Of a DNA stretch of 7,934 bases, positions 1 through 6,467 are shown piece after piece. The stretch comes from Acidobacteriota bacterium. Lineage in GTDB: Bacteria; Acidobacteriota; Terriglobia; 20CM-2-55-15. A model generated the notes under the pieces. That model made no database searches, had not been told where the DNA came from, and worked only from the letters and a program-made list of their open reading frames with translations. A program made the translations under genes and the position numbers. The stretch lies in assembly GCA_003222755.1 (NCBI GenBank), contig QHXA01000323.1, forward strand, positions 10,788 to 18,721, given 5' to 3'. The first letter of the stretch is position 1, and each line of letters starts with the position of its first letter.

Positions 1-2
1 TC

Positions 3-110
3 GTGGAGACCAGGGGCGCGCTCGCGAGAATCGCCAAGGCCGAGACGCCGGACAAACCGTTGTTTATAGCAGCCGGGCCTGAGCAGCCGGGTTTTCCCAA
101 GCAGCAGTAA
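3..110 (+). CDS. C-terminal end of an unrecognised protein (partial)
   Basis: An open frame enters from the left edge and ends at TAA 108-110. It gives 35 residues ending in AAGPEQPGFPKQQ. The other two plus frames both hit stops within the first 85 bases, and the stop lies 10 bases before the next start codon, as expected for a tightly packed upstream gene. The fragment is rich in Ala, Pro and Lys and shows no motif I can name. It may be co-transcribed with the cytochrome gene that follows. The frame choice is reasonable; the function is unknown. Confidence 0.45.
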   Translation: METRGALARIAKAETPDKPLFIAAGPEQPGFPKQQ

Positions 111-120
111 CTCGAAAGCC

Positions 121-1224
121 ATGATGACAATGAGTGTGTTCCTGCTGGGCCTTATGACAGCGACCGGACAGGCCGGGCCAGATCAGAACCTGCAGATGTC
201 GGACACGGTCTTCAAGAACGTCCGTGTTCTGAAAGGCATTCCGGTGGACGAGTTCATGGACGCGATGGGGATGTTTGCGTCGTCCCTCGGCTACGACTGC
301 AGTAGCTGCCACTCTCCGGAAATCCGCACCAATCGTGACGCGTTTGCCATTGAAACTCCTGCGATCCAGCGGGCGCGCGGCATGATTACCATGATGAACA
401 GCATCAACCGCACGTACTTCCGTGGCGAGCCACGGTTGTCCTGCTTCACCTGCCATCGGGGGAACTACAGCCCCGAGATCGTGCCGAGTCTCGCGCTACA
501 GTACGGCGAGCTCAAGGAAGATCCCAACGCGATCGTTATTTTTCCCGATCGGAACGTTTCAGCGGATCAGGTCTTTGATAAATATTTCTTCCGGATGCTC
601 GGCGGCAGGGAACGGCTGGCTCAGCTATCCACATTTGTCGCTACAGGAACTTATTCAGGTTTCAATACGGGTGGTGCCGATGTCCCGCTGGAAATCTTTG
701 CTCGCGCTCCAGACCAGCGCACGCAGATCATTCATTTACGTGAGGGAGACGGCGTGAAGACCTACGACGGCCGCAACGGCTGGGTCGCGGAAGAGTGGAG
801 GCCGGCGCCGTTGGTGACATTGACCGGAGGAAACCTGGCCGGCGCCAGGTTAGAGGCAATCATGTCGTTTCCAGCGGCGATCCAGAACGCTTTTAGCCAG
901 TGGCAGGTCGGCAGCACAGTCATCGATGATCGTCCGGTTCAAATCCTTCAAGGCGCCAACGCGGGAGAAACTCCGGTCAACCTATACTTCGATGAATCCG
1001 GTCTGCTGGTGCGGCTGGTGCGCTGGAACAAAACGGCTGTGGGCATTGTACCCACGCAGATTGATTACGCCGACTACCGTGAAGTCGCCGGCGTCAAGCT
1101 ACCGTTTCGCACAACCGTGACCTGGACCGATGGGCAGAACACTCTTGCGCTGAACGATGTCCGGCCGAACGTCCCAATCGACTCAGCCAAGTTCACCAGA
1201 CCGGCCCCATTCAAACGACGTTAG
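121..1224 (+). CDS. Exported dihaem cytochrome c, reaction-centre cytochrome subunit-like
   Basis: 367 residues. The N-terminus (about 1-18, ending TGQA) is a short hydrophobic export signal with weak positive charge. Residues about 29-135 resemble the photosynthetic reaction-centre cytochrome c domain (CytoC_RC type): VFKNVRVLKGIP, then haem motif CSSCH at 60-64 and second motif CFTCH at 108-112. Met residues in the preceding helices (46-51 and 88-92) are candidate axial ligands. Only two haems are present, against four in true reaction-centre subunits. Residues about 150-367 look like a beta-rich LolA/outer-membrane-sorting type domain. Homologues with this layout are common in non-phototrophic Acidobacteriota, so a periplasmic electron-transfer role is likelier than photosynthesis. 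The start at 121 follows a stop by 10 bases; no strong Shine-Dalgarno is visible, and ATG at 124 or 130 is possible. Bases 450-520, coding for C111 to E133, are the source of the inverted copy at 1707-1777. Confidence 0.88.
   Translation: MMTMSVFLLGLMTATGQAGPDQNLQMSDTVFKNVRVLKGIPVDEFMDAMGMFASSLGYDCSSCHSPEIRTNRDAFAIETPAIQRARGMITMMNSINRTYFRGEPRLSCFTCHRGNYSPEIVPSLALQYGELKEDPNAIVIFPDRNVSADQVFDKYFFRMLGGRERLAQLSTFVATGTYSGFNTGGADVPLEIFARAPDQRTQIIHLREGDGVKTYDGRNGWVAEEWRPAPLVTLTGGNLAGARLEAIMSFPAAIQNAFSQWQVGSTVIDDRPVQILQGANAGETPVNLYFDESGLLVRLVRWNKTAVGIVPTQIDYADYREVAGVKLPFRTTVTWTDGQNTLALNDVRPNVPIDSAKFTRPAPFKRR
450..520 (+). repeat. 71-base perfect inverted repeat, native arm in the cytochrome gene
   Basis: Bases 450-520 are identical, in inverted orientation, to 1707-1777. 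I aligned them base by base: all 71 positions match, and the match stops abruptly at both ends. This arm lies in an intact reading frame, where it encodes the second Cys and the His of haem motif 2 and the following residues through LKE. It is therefore the original and the other arm is the copy. The spacer between the arms is 1186 bases. Confidence 0.95.
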
Positions 1225-1226
1225 CC

Positions 1227-1251
1227 GGTGAGGCTCCCCTGTGGCCTCGCC
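1227..1251 (+). terminator. Possible terminator hairpin after the cytochrome gene
   Basis: Stem GGTGAGGC (1227-1234) pairs with GCCTCGCC (1244-1251), giving 8 pairs with one G-T wobble and a 9-base loop. It begins 3 bases after the cytochrome stop. What follows is TTCCTC rather than a clean T-run, so intrinsic termination is only possible. Convergent transcription from the right makes some terminator in this gap likely. Confidence 0.3.
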
Positions 1252-1293
1252 TTCCTCAACAATGAGCAGACCCGGTCAGAACTCAAGGCGTAG

Positions 1294-1317
1294 CGCGAGC
1301 TGGATCTGGCGCTCGCG
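1294..1317. other. Hairpin in the convergent gap
   Basis: CGCGAGC (1294-1300) and GCTCGCG (1311-1317) are perfect inverted repeats of 7 bases around a 10-base loop. The hairpin lies between the ends of the two converging transcripts. No T-run follows on either strand, so it could be a Rho-associated or RNA-end-protecting structure, or chance in GC-rich DNA. Apart from this and the hairpin at 1227-1251, I see nothing in 1225-1369. Confidence 0.25.
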
Positions 1318-1369
1318 AGTCGCGGTTTCTCGAATGACACCGGCCGAACCGGCGATATCACTGGATCTC

Positions 1370-1706
1370 CTAACGAATTCCTATGAGTGGCCAATAAAAC
1401 GGCACCAGCAACACCAGGATTATTGATTCGATCACCGTCAGACAGAATCCGATGCGAAGCAGGTCCTTGGCTTCGAAATAACCGTAAGAATATCCAACGA
1501 TCATCACTCCCGACTGATATACAAAAATTTTCCCACTTGCGGCAAAGGACCAGATCATGCCGAGTTGCAGGGGATTGAGACCGTGCGCCTTCGCGAAATT
1601 CATGAGCAGCGGCATGGAAGTTCCGAGCATCGAGATTTCACTAGCAAGGAAGAAGTGATAGACAAACCCGGTCCAGTAGAGAACGATGGTCGAGACGAAG
1701 ACATTC
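1370..1706 (-). pseudogene. Detached C-terminal part of the SLC13-family permease
   Basis: Read from 1706 to the TAG at 1370-1372, this frame gives about 111 residues of clear SLC13/DASS character: VFVSTIVLYWTGFVYHFF, then a loop with SEISMLGTSMPLLMNFAKAHG, then GKIFVYQSGVMIVGYSYGYF, and a last membrane segment ending in VPFYWPLIGIR. It continues the permease that starts at 2786 but lies in another frame. The inverted 71-base copy at 1707-1777 separates the two parts. In family members the two parts are joined by a further stretch with a membrane segment, which is missing here, so no single-base correction would restore the protein. It has no plausible start of its own. Confidence 0.85.
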
Positions 1707-2786
1707 CTTCCTTGAGCTCGCCGTACTGTAGCGCGAGACTCGGCACGATCTCGGGGCTGTAGTTCCCCCGATGGCAGAACCAACAAAGAACACAGGCAGT
1801 AAATTGACGCGTTTCAAGTCCTCGACAGTGAGCACTCCCAAACCAGGCAGAATGGCGCAGAAGCCGATGCCTAAACCGATCATTGAAGGCGGAATTCCGT
1901 GAACAAAATCTGTGAGCCAGAGAGCCATTGCGATGAGCGTCAAGAGCGCCGCTCTGACTTGGAGTGGCGTCCACGATCCCATCTTCGCGACCTCGTCTCG
2001 GACATAATGGTCACCGCCGGACAGGGCAGCTTTTTCCGGGGGAAAAAACCAAAGCATGAGGCGCCATGCAATGAAAATCGTGATCAGGCTGCAGGGCAGG
2101 TACGCCAGGAACCAACGGCTCCAGAGGACATGGACGCCACCTAGTCTTTCGATTAGCCCTCGAGCCGTGATTGAGGATGCGCCCGCTATGATCATTTTGT
2201 CGAAAAGCCCGGCAGCATACGTAATGATCAGGAACATCCCGCGGCCAATGTTACTACCCTGCCCCACGCCGAAAGCATCGATGAATCCCAACGCCACCGC
2301 TGCCATAATCACCACACAGGCAACTCCCGACGGAACAATGAACGTCAGCAAGACAGCCGCGATGATGAGACCAAGGAGAATTCGCGAATAGGTGCTTCCT
2401 ACCCGCCGCATCACAAGCAGCGCGACTCGCCGGGCCAAACCGGTTTTGGTCGCCATCGTTCCGAACAATATGGCGCCAAATAGAAACCACGGCGTGTCCG
2501 TGGCAAACCCGCTGAATGCTACATTGAAGCCGACAACACCCAACGCCCAGTACAAATAACAGCCTATCAGCCCTGCAAACGCGAACTCCATGGCTTCCGT
2601 GATCCATGCAAGAAGCATGAACGATGTGATGGCAAGCCCATGCTTGGCCGGAGCCGTCATATCCAGCGGCGCGAACCAGACGATGAGTGGAACGGCGATG
2701 CACAGCACTCGGCCGATATTTACACGACGCGAGACATCGGATGAATGTGCATTCACGGACAGTTGTGTCGCGGCTTGTGTACTCAT
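1641..2786 (-). CDS. SLC13/DASS-family anion permease, N-terminal part (frameshifted)
   Basis: About 336 native residues run from ATG 2786 to about 1778, where the sequence LLPVFFVGSA is followed by the inverted 71-base insert and then a nonsense tail to a stop at 1641. The native part starts with a polar tail (MSTQAATQLSVN), then many hydrophobic segments. TEAMEFAFAGLIG, FSGFATDTPWFLFGAILFG, FIVPSGVACVVIM and AGASSITARGLIERLGG fit divalent-anion:sodium symporters of the SLC13 superfamily, which import dicarboxylates or sulfate-like anions across the inner membrane. The start at 2786 is chosen over 2837 because it overlaps the stop of the upstream micro-ORF as ATGA, and because the N-terminus then has the usual form. 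It is the last gene of the operon. As written, the product lacks its C-terminal bundle and should be inactive. Substrate unknown. Confidence 0.82.
   Translation of the reverse strand: MSTQAATQLSVNAHSSDVSRRVNIGRVLCIAVPLIVWFAPLDMTAPAKHGLAITSFMLLAWITEAMEFAFAGLIGCYLYWALGVVGFNVAFSGFATDTPWFLFGAILFGTMATKTGLARRVALLVMRRVGSTYSRILLGLIIAAVLLTFIVPSGVACVVIMAAVALGFIDAFGVGQGSNIGRGMFLIITYAAGLFDKMIIAGASSITARGLIERLGGVHVLWSRWFLAYLPCSLITIFIAWRLMLWFFPPEKAALSGGDHYVRDEVAKMGSWTPLQVRAALLTLIAMALWLTDFVHGIPPSMIGLGIGFCAILPGLGVLTVEDLKRVNLLPVFFVGSAIGGTTAPRSCRVSRYSTASSRKECLRLDHRSLLDRVCLSLLPC
1707..1777 (-). repeat. 71-base inverted copy of cytochrome gene sequence inside the permease gene
   Basis: This is the exact reverse complement of 450-520. 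It sits between the N- and C-terminal permease parts, in place of native permease sequence. One minus-strand frame through it still reads CHRGNYSPEIVP, as in the cytochrome, but this is not the permease frame. At the upstream junction CTGCCATC fits both the permease (Ser-Ala-Ile) and the cytochrome (Cys-His), so up to 8 bases of microhomology could have guided the switch. No insertion-sequence ends or target duplications are visible. Confidence 0.95.
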
Positions 2787-2851
2787 GCGATCTTCACGAC
2801 GCCTAATACCATCGCACACGCCAACAGAGCGACCCATTGCAGATTTTTCAT
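2783..2851 (-). CDS. 22-residue hydrophobic micro-protein upstream of the permease
   Basis: ATG at 2851 to TGA at 2783-2785 encodes MKNLQWVALLACAMVLGVVK followed by IA. This is a Lys-containing start followed by one hydrophobic stretch of about 16 residues, long enough for a small membrane peptide. GGAGGAG lies at 2859-2865, 7 bases before the ATG, and is among the best Shine-Dalgarno sequences in the window. The ATG shares one base with the TGA of the NTF2-like gene, and the stop overlaps the permease ATG by 4 bases (ATGA). This placement suggests a translated small protein, or a leader whose translation is coupled to the permease. I do not recognise a family. It could instead serve only as a coupling ORF for ribosome loading. 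Confidence 0.62.
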   Translation of the reverse strand: MKNLQWVALLACAMVLGVVKIA

Positions 2852-3429
2852 CAACGCGCTCCTCCGTTTATTTCTATGACTTCATCTTTCTCTGCTAGAA
2901 GCAGGCGGAACCGTTGGATTTTTCCATCCTCGCGATACTGTATAAACACCGCGCCCGGCTCCATAAACCTTCGACGATCCTTACGCAAAGAATAGGCCGC
3001 GATGATCTGGAACGAAATACCAAGTCCGCCCCACGGCAGCGGCTTGGAGTACACCATTAATTCCCCTTCGAATTCTTTCTCGGTCTGACGTTTGACAATA
3101 TAGTTGAGCTGAACGCGCGATCTCGCAAGCTTATCGACCCATTTCCGGACTTGTCCATTGCCAATAAGCATCACCGGGCCACTCTGTTCTTCATCGTGTG
3201 GCGGTACCTCCGCAACCACGTCGGGAGCGAAGAGTTCCATCATGTGATCGACGACTTGATCAACCCCTTCTTCCTTTCCATCCACAGATAAGTGCCAGTC
3301 GTCGAGCGCATTCAGTCGATCCACCCATTCCACAGCTAATTGGTTGGGATTGAGCACAGGCTTAGCGGTCTGAGGCTGAGCTTGGAACTCAGACGCAACG
3401 AAGAGTGTGATCAAAATCGAAATAAGCAT
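2851..3429 (-). CDS. Exported NTF2-like / SnoaL-like protein
   Basis: 192 residues. The N-terminus (MLISILITLFVASEFQAQ) is a signal peptide with no clear lipobox Cys, so a soluble periplasmic protein is expected. The rest has the NTF2/SnoaL pattern: an opening helix (LAVEWVDRLNALDDW), a helix with VVDHMMELFAPDVVAEVPP, then alternating beta strands (LNYIVKRQTEKEFEGELMVY, GAVFIQYREDGKIQRFRLLL). Such cone-shaped folds bind small molecules or act as accessory domains; no catalytic set is clear here. ATG 3429 comes 2 bases after the stop of the SUMF1-like gene, with no good Shine-Dalgarno of its own, so translation is probably coupled. Its stop shares a base with the micro-ORF start. Confidence 0.75.
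   Translation of the reverse strand: MLISILITLFVASEFQAQPQTAKPVLNPNQLAVEWVDRLNALDDWHLSVDGKEEGVDQVVDHMMELFAPDVVAEVPPHDEEQSGPVMLIGNGQVRKWVDKLARSRVQLNYIVKRQTEKEFEGELMVYSKPLPWGGLGISFQIIAAYSLRKDRRRFMEPGAVFIQYREDGKIQRFRLLLAEKDEVIEINGGAR
2859..2865 (-). promoter_or_regulatory. Strong Shine-Dalgarno for the micro-ORF
   Basis: On the minus strand this reads GGAGGAG, with 7 bases to the ATG at 2851. It lies within the last codons (Gly-Gly-Ala) of the NTF2-like gene. By contrast, only a weak GAAG precedes the permease start at 2786, which suggests that ribosomes load here and reach the permease by coupling. Confidence 0.6.
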
Positions 3430-3431
3430 TT

Positions 3432-4217
3432 CTATTTCGCGCAGCGGAAACCTATCGTGAGGCCACGGAGTTCAGGATCACTGAAGTTCCGATAAAAATT
3501 CGTCAATTGTCCGTCTTCGCCCAAACCTTCCGTCCAACCGCCGCCTCGAACACTTTTGTATAGACCGGTCTCCGGGCCCTGTGGATTCTTTTTCGGCATG
3601 AACGCATAGTAATTGAGGTCATACCAGTCATTGGTCCACTCCATGACGTTCCCGATCATGTCGTAAAGGCCGTAACCATTGGGCGGAAATGATCCGACCG
3701 CCATGGCCCTGCCACGATTGATGGCTGCCGGCACGCGCTCGCCGGGGTCGTTGTCGTCTACCCATGCATAAACCTTCCGATCTCGTCCACCTCGCACGGC
3801 CTTCTCCCATTCCGCTTCGGTTGGGAGACGTTTACCTGCCCACTTGCAGAAGGCGGTCGCTTCGAACCAGTTGACATTGTAGACAGCAACTCGCTCTTCT
3901 CCCTTTGGGATCTTGCCTTGGGGCCAGTGCCACGGTGGTCGAGCGCCTGTCGACTCAATAAACCGGGCGTAGTCCGCGTTCGTCACCTCGTATTTATCAA
4001 GATAGAAGGCATCCAAATAAATAAGGTTGGCAGGTCTGTCGTCTCTCTTGGCTCGCGGTTCGATATCTAATGCATCGCGCCAGAAGCTATAGGTACGGCC
4101 CATCCAAAACTTGCCGGCGGGAATCAACACCATGCCTTCCGGCGCTGCCGTTTGCGCCGCGATCGGTAAAGCGGCGCAAAGGCAACACAGAACGGCGAAG
4201 ACGATCGATCTGTTCAT
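3432..4217 (-). CDS. Exported SUMF1/FGE-sulfatase-fold protein lacking the catalytic cysteines
   Basis: 261 residues. A signal peptide covers about 1-22 (ending IAAQT). The mature protein has the formylglycine-generating-enzyme fold: GMVLIPAGKFWMG (28-40), YLDKYEVTNADYARFI (72-87), the core VNWFEATAFCKWAGKRLPTE (115-134), NGYGLYDMIGNVMEW (180-194), VRGGGW (223-228) and the ending IGFRCAK (255-261). True aerobic FGEs use a Cys pair between the RGGSW and GFRCA motifs. Here that stretch (229-254) holds no Cys, so sulfatase activation is unlikely; a structural, binding or PvdO-like role is more plausible. ATG 4217 overlaps the DUF1501 stop by 4 bases (ATGA), a sign of translational coupling in the operon. 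No sulfatase gene is seen in the window. Confidence 0.87.
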   Translation of the reverse strand: MNRSIVFAVLCCLCAALPIAAQTAAPEGMVLIPAGKFWMGRTYSFWRDALDIEPRAKRDDRPANLIYLDAFYLDKYEVTNADYARFIESTGARPPWHWPQGKIPKGEERVAVYNVNWFEATAFCKWAGKRLPTEAEWEKAVRGGRDRKVYAWVDDNDPGERVPAAINRGRAMAVGSFPPNGYGLYDMIGNVMEWTNDWYDLNYYAFMPKKNPQGPETGLYKSVRGGGWTEGLGEDGQLTNFYRNFSDPELRGLTIGFRCAK

Positions 4218-5668
4218 GCGAACAATTCTTCGATTCCCGTCCGAGGAATAAACGCGGGACCACCAAGAGGAGCCGTTTGCTGGTATTCGTAGGCTCGTCC
4301 CGATGGCGTGTCTTCGATTTTCTTGCTGTAATCGATGCCCAAAGCCGAATAGATCGTCGAGGCCACGTGATCCATCATCGGTTGCTCTTTATATTTCCAA
4401 CCCACGTCGACGACTTTCGCGCCGGTGTCACTCGTCTTGCCGATCACCCGTCCCGGCTTGACGCCTCCACCCATGAACAGATTCGTGTACGCGTCAACGA
4501 AATGATCGCGGCCGCCGTGAGGGTTTATGTCCGGAGTGCGCCCGAATTCATGAGCTACGATGATGAGGGTTTCATCGAACAGTGTCTTTCCAGGCTCGTG
4601 GCCCGGCATACTCGTCAGATCTTGAATCAGGCTGGAGAACGCCCGATCAAACCTCGGACCGCTGTCGTATATGGAAAGTGCTGTCCCCCTTGTCGGAGCA
4701 TTCGCGCCCCGGCCATAGAGGTTCTGATGATTATCAAACACACCGTTTCCACCATTGTAGGCGTTGCTGACCCATAAGAATCGTGCACCAGCGTCGGCGG
4801 CCAGTACATTACGCGCCAGCAGCGCTGCCAGGCCAAACTTCGCGGCGCCGGTGTCTTTGTCCACACCGTAACGTTTCTTTTCCTCCTCGGTCAACGCGAG
4901 CGCTTTCTTGAATCGCGGATCCAGCAAGAGCCGAATGGCGTAGTCGTAGGACGCTTTGTATTCTTCCGCCTTCGGTCCGATCCGTTCGTTACCTACGGCT
5001 GAAACCTCTAACATTCTGCCCAATGCCTCCCAGCGTTCCGACAAAAGCGATTTGCTTTCCGCGCTCTCCTTCCCGTCGCCGAAGCTCTGGAATACGTTGC
5101 TCGTGTTGAGGTCCAGTCCGGCAAAGCGAGGCGGCAACATTCCGGGTCCAATCTGCGGACACCGAACGTTCCACAAATCAAAACTCATAAACGTGGGGAA
5201 CGTGTCGGACTCTCGCCGCTGCGACTCGAGTTCGTAAGCGATGACGCTGCCGAGTGCCGGAACCTCCCTGATAATTGCGGTATTCAACGCGCGGCCGGCT
5301 TGAGTGTGATATTGGGCCGGGTAGTGAACAACCGCGACTCCTTTCAGTGAGCGAACCAACGAGGCTCGTGATGCCCACATTTCATAATTCGGGAAGAGCG
5401 TTTTGGAGACATAGAAATCCGAGTGGACTTTCCGCATGTCCAGGTCCTTGGCCGTCCACTTGGTGTCCTTGAAATCCAGGGTCTCCCACGGACTCATCGC
5501 GCCGGCATTTTGGATGACAATACAGTTACGCGCTGTGTGGAGCGGCGTTACCTTCCGGCTTTGTGCTCCAATCTTGCGCGGCCACGCAGCTTGACCCACG
5601 ATAGTGCCGCCAATACTCACACCGAATAATTTCAGCAATTCGCGGCGGCTCCAGTTCCCGATTTGCAT
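4214..5668 (-). CDS. DUF1501 protein, twin-arginine exported
   Basis: 484 residues. A Tat-type signal lies at the N-terminus: SRRELLK at 7-13, followed by a hydrophobic stretch to about residue 28. The DUF1501 family belongs to the alkaline phosphatase/sulfatase-like fold. Visible family marks are FGLAALLARNVLAADAGARFLWV (278-300), the DNH of VFDNHQNLYG (310-319), AHEFGRTPDINPHGGRDHF (372-390) and the MGGGVKPGRVIGKTSDTG region (399-416). The conserved His and Asp residues could bind metal, but the reaction of the family is not established. Length is normal for the family. GAGGAG at 5678-5683, 9 bases before ATG 5668, is a good ribosome site. The gene lies 13 bases after the DUF1553 part. DUF1501 and DUF1549/DUF1553 genes regularly occur as neighbours, which supports a joint function in the envelope. 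Confidence 0.92.
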   Translation of the reverse strand: MQIGNWSRRELLKLFGVSIGGTIVGQAAWPRKIGAQSRKVTPLHTARNCIVIQNAGAMSPWETLDFKDTKWTAKDLDMRKVHSDFYVSKTLFPNYEMWASRASLVRSLKGVAVVHYPAQYHTQAGRALNTAIIREVPALGSVIAYELESQRRESDTFPTFMSFDLWNVRCPQIGPGMLPPRFAGLDLNTSNVFQSFGDGKESAESKSLLSERWEALGRMLEVSAVGNERIGPKAEEYKASYDYAIRLLLDPRFKKALALTEEEKKRYGVDKDTGAAKFGLAALLARNVLAADAGARFLWVSNAYNGGNGVFDNHQNLYGRGANAPTRGTALSIYDSGPRFDRAFSSLIQDLTSMPGHEPGKTLFDETLIIVAHEFGRTPDINPHGGRDHFVDAYTNLFMGGGVKPGRVIGKTSDTGAKVVDVGWKYKEQPMMDHVASTIYSALGIDYSKKIEDTPSGRAYEYQQTAPLGGPAFIPRTGIEELFA

Positions 5669-5677
5669 TGCTTTTTT

Positions 5678-5683
5678 CTCCTC
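5678..5683 (-). promoter_or_regulatory. Shine-Dalgarno of the DUF1501 gene
   Basis: GAGGAG on the minus strand, 9 bases before the ATG at 5668. It overlaps the TGA (5682-5684) of the upstream gene, so ribosomes finishing DUF1553 stop on the start region of DUF1501. Confidence 0.6.
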
Positions 5684-6467
5684 AATGATTCAGTAAAAAC
5701 TCCGGAGAGTTCAAGAGCACCCATTGAATGGTCTCGACGCCCCGTTGCCTGCCTTTTTCCGCGATCAAACGTTTCCCAACCTCCACTTCACCGGCGGCGG
5801 GAAAACGTGAGAGGCTCGAAAGGAACAGTTCTTCGATGATTCCGTCGTCCGATTTGCCGGACTTCAATAAATTCGCAACACGCGTCGTTCCTTCAGAACC
5901 AACACGTTTGGTAACGACCGGCGAAGACATCATCATCATCGCTTGTACCGGACTCGCCATACTTTTATCGACCGGTGGCAGAGCACGCTCGGACTGGTAA
6001 TACGCCTGCATGAACGCGTAGACATCATTATTGTCCCCAGGATTGCGGCTCTTCATGCTTTTTGGATTGGTCAACTGTTTAACGTACGAGCGCGGTTCTC
6101 CATAGTACTGGACTGAGAAAGGGGCGTCGGTCGCTTGCGCCATGATATCGACCGCCTCCGGACCGCTCAAAATACGCGCGAACCGGCGAGCGTGGTACGG
6201 AATATAGGCATCCTTCCATTCACCTTCGAAACTGGTCGAAAGTTGATAGGCATTGGATTTCATAATGGTCTTGATCACACGATGAATGCTGAAATTGTTT
6301 CCGCGAAAATCTTCGGCCAAGGCCTCCAACAATTCGGGATTGGTCGGCTGAATTGTCCACGGCGCCGGTGGTGGATTCTTGGGATCCAGTCGCTTCAGAT
6401 CAAAACCATCGTATGGCTCGACCAAGCCGATCACCATCAGCTTCTGCCAAATGATGTTTACCGTTGT
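5682..6467 (-). pseudogene. DUF1553 C-terminal part of the broken DUF1549/DUF1553 gene
   Basis: From 6467 to TGA 5682-5684 this frame gives about 261 residues typical of DUF1553: TTVNIIWQKLMVIGLVEPYDGFD, then NPPPAPWTIQPTNPELLEAL, FSIHRVIKTIMKSNAYQLS, the RRFARILSGPEAVDIMAQAT segment, and a C-terminal part ending LFLSSLSRFPAAGEVEVGKR and WVLLNSPEFLLNH. This is the second half of the protein that starts at 7557, but it lies in another frame. Upstream of 6467 this frame stays open to 6695, but that stretch is an Arg/Ser-rich shadow of the first half, so the ATG at 6695 is not a convincing start. MMMMSS within SPVQAMMMMSSPVV is a mild curiosity, normal for the family. Confidence 0.88.

Noticed and set aside
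64..456. 130-codon minus-strand open frame
   Set aside because: Antisense to the cytochrome gene with a His/Arg-rich composition and no motif; a shadow frame.
1225..1386. In-frame continuation after the cytochrome stop that looks mildly protein-like (reads NNEQTRSELKA, stop, RELDLALASRGFS)
   Set aside because: It is interrupted by a TAG, has no start with a ribosome site and matches no family I know. Chance GC-rich codon usage is enough to explain it.
450..1777. Phase-variable invertible segment bounded by the 71-base inverted repeats
   Set aside because: Inverting 521-1706 would join the cytochrome start to the permease end, and the permease start to the cytochrome end, both out of frame. 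Neither orientation gives a working permease, and no recombinase gene is in the window.
2786..2837. Upstream ATG at 2837 as the permease start
   Set aside because: It adds 17 polar residues, lacks a Shine-Dalgarno and would overlap most of the micro-ORF. ATG 2786 fits the family and the ATGA overlap better.
4070..4777. 235-codon plus-strand open frame
   Set aside because: It lies antisense to the well-supported SUMF1-like and DUF1501 genes, is rich in Arg, Ser and Cys without domain marks, and has no ribosome site. It is a shadow frame.
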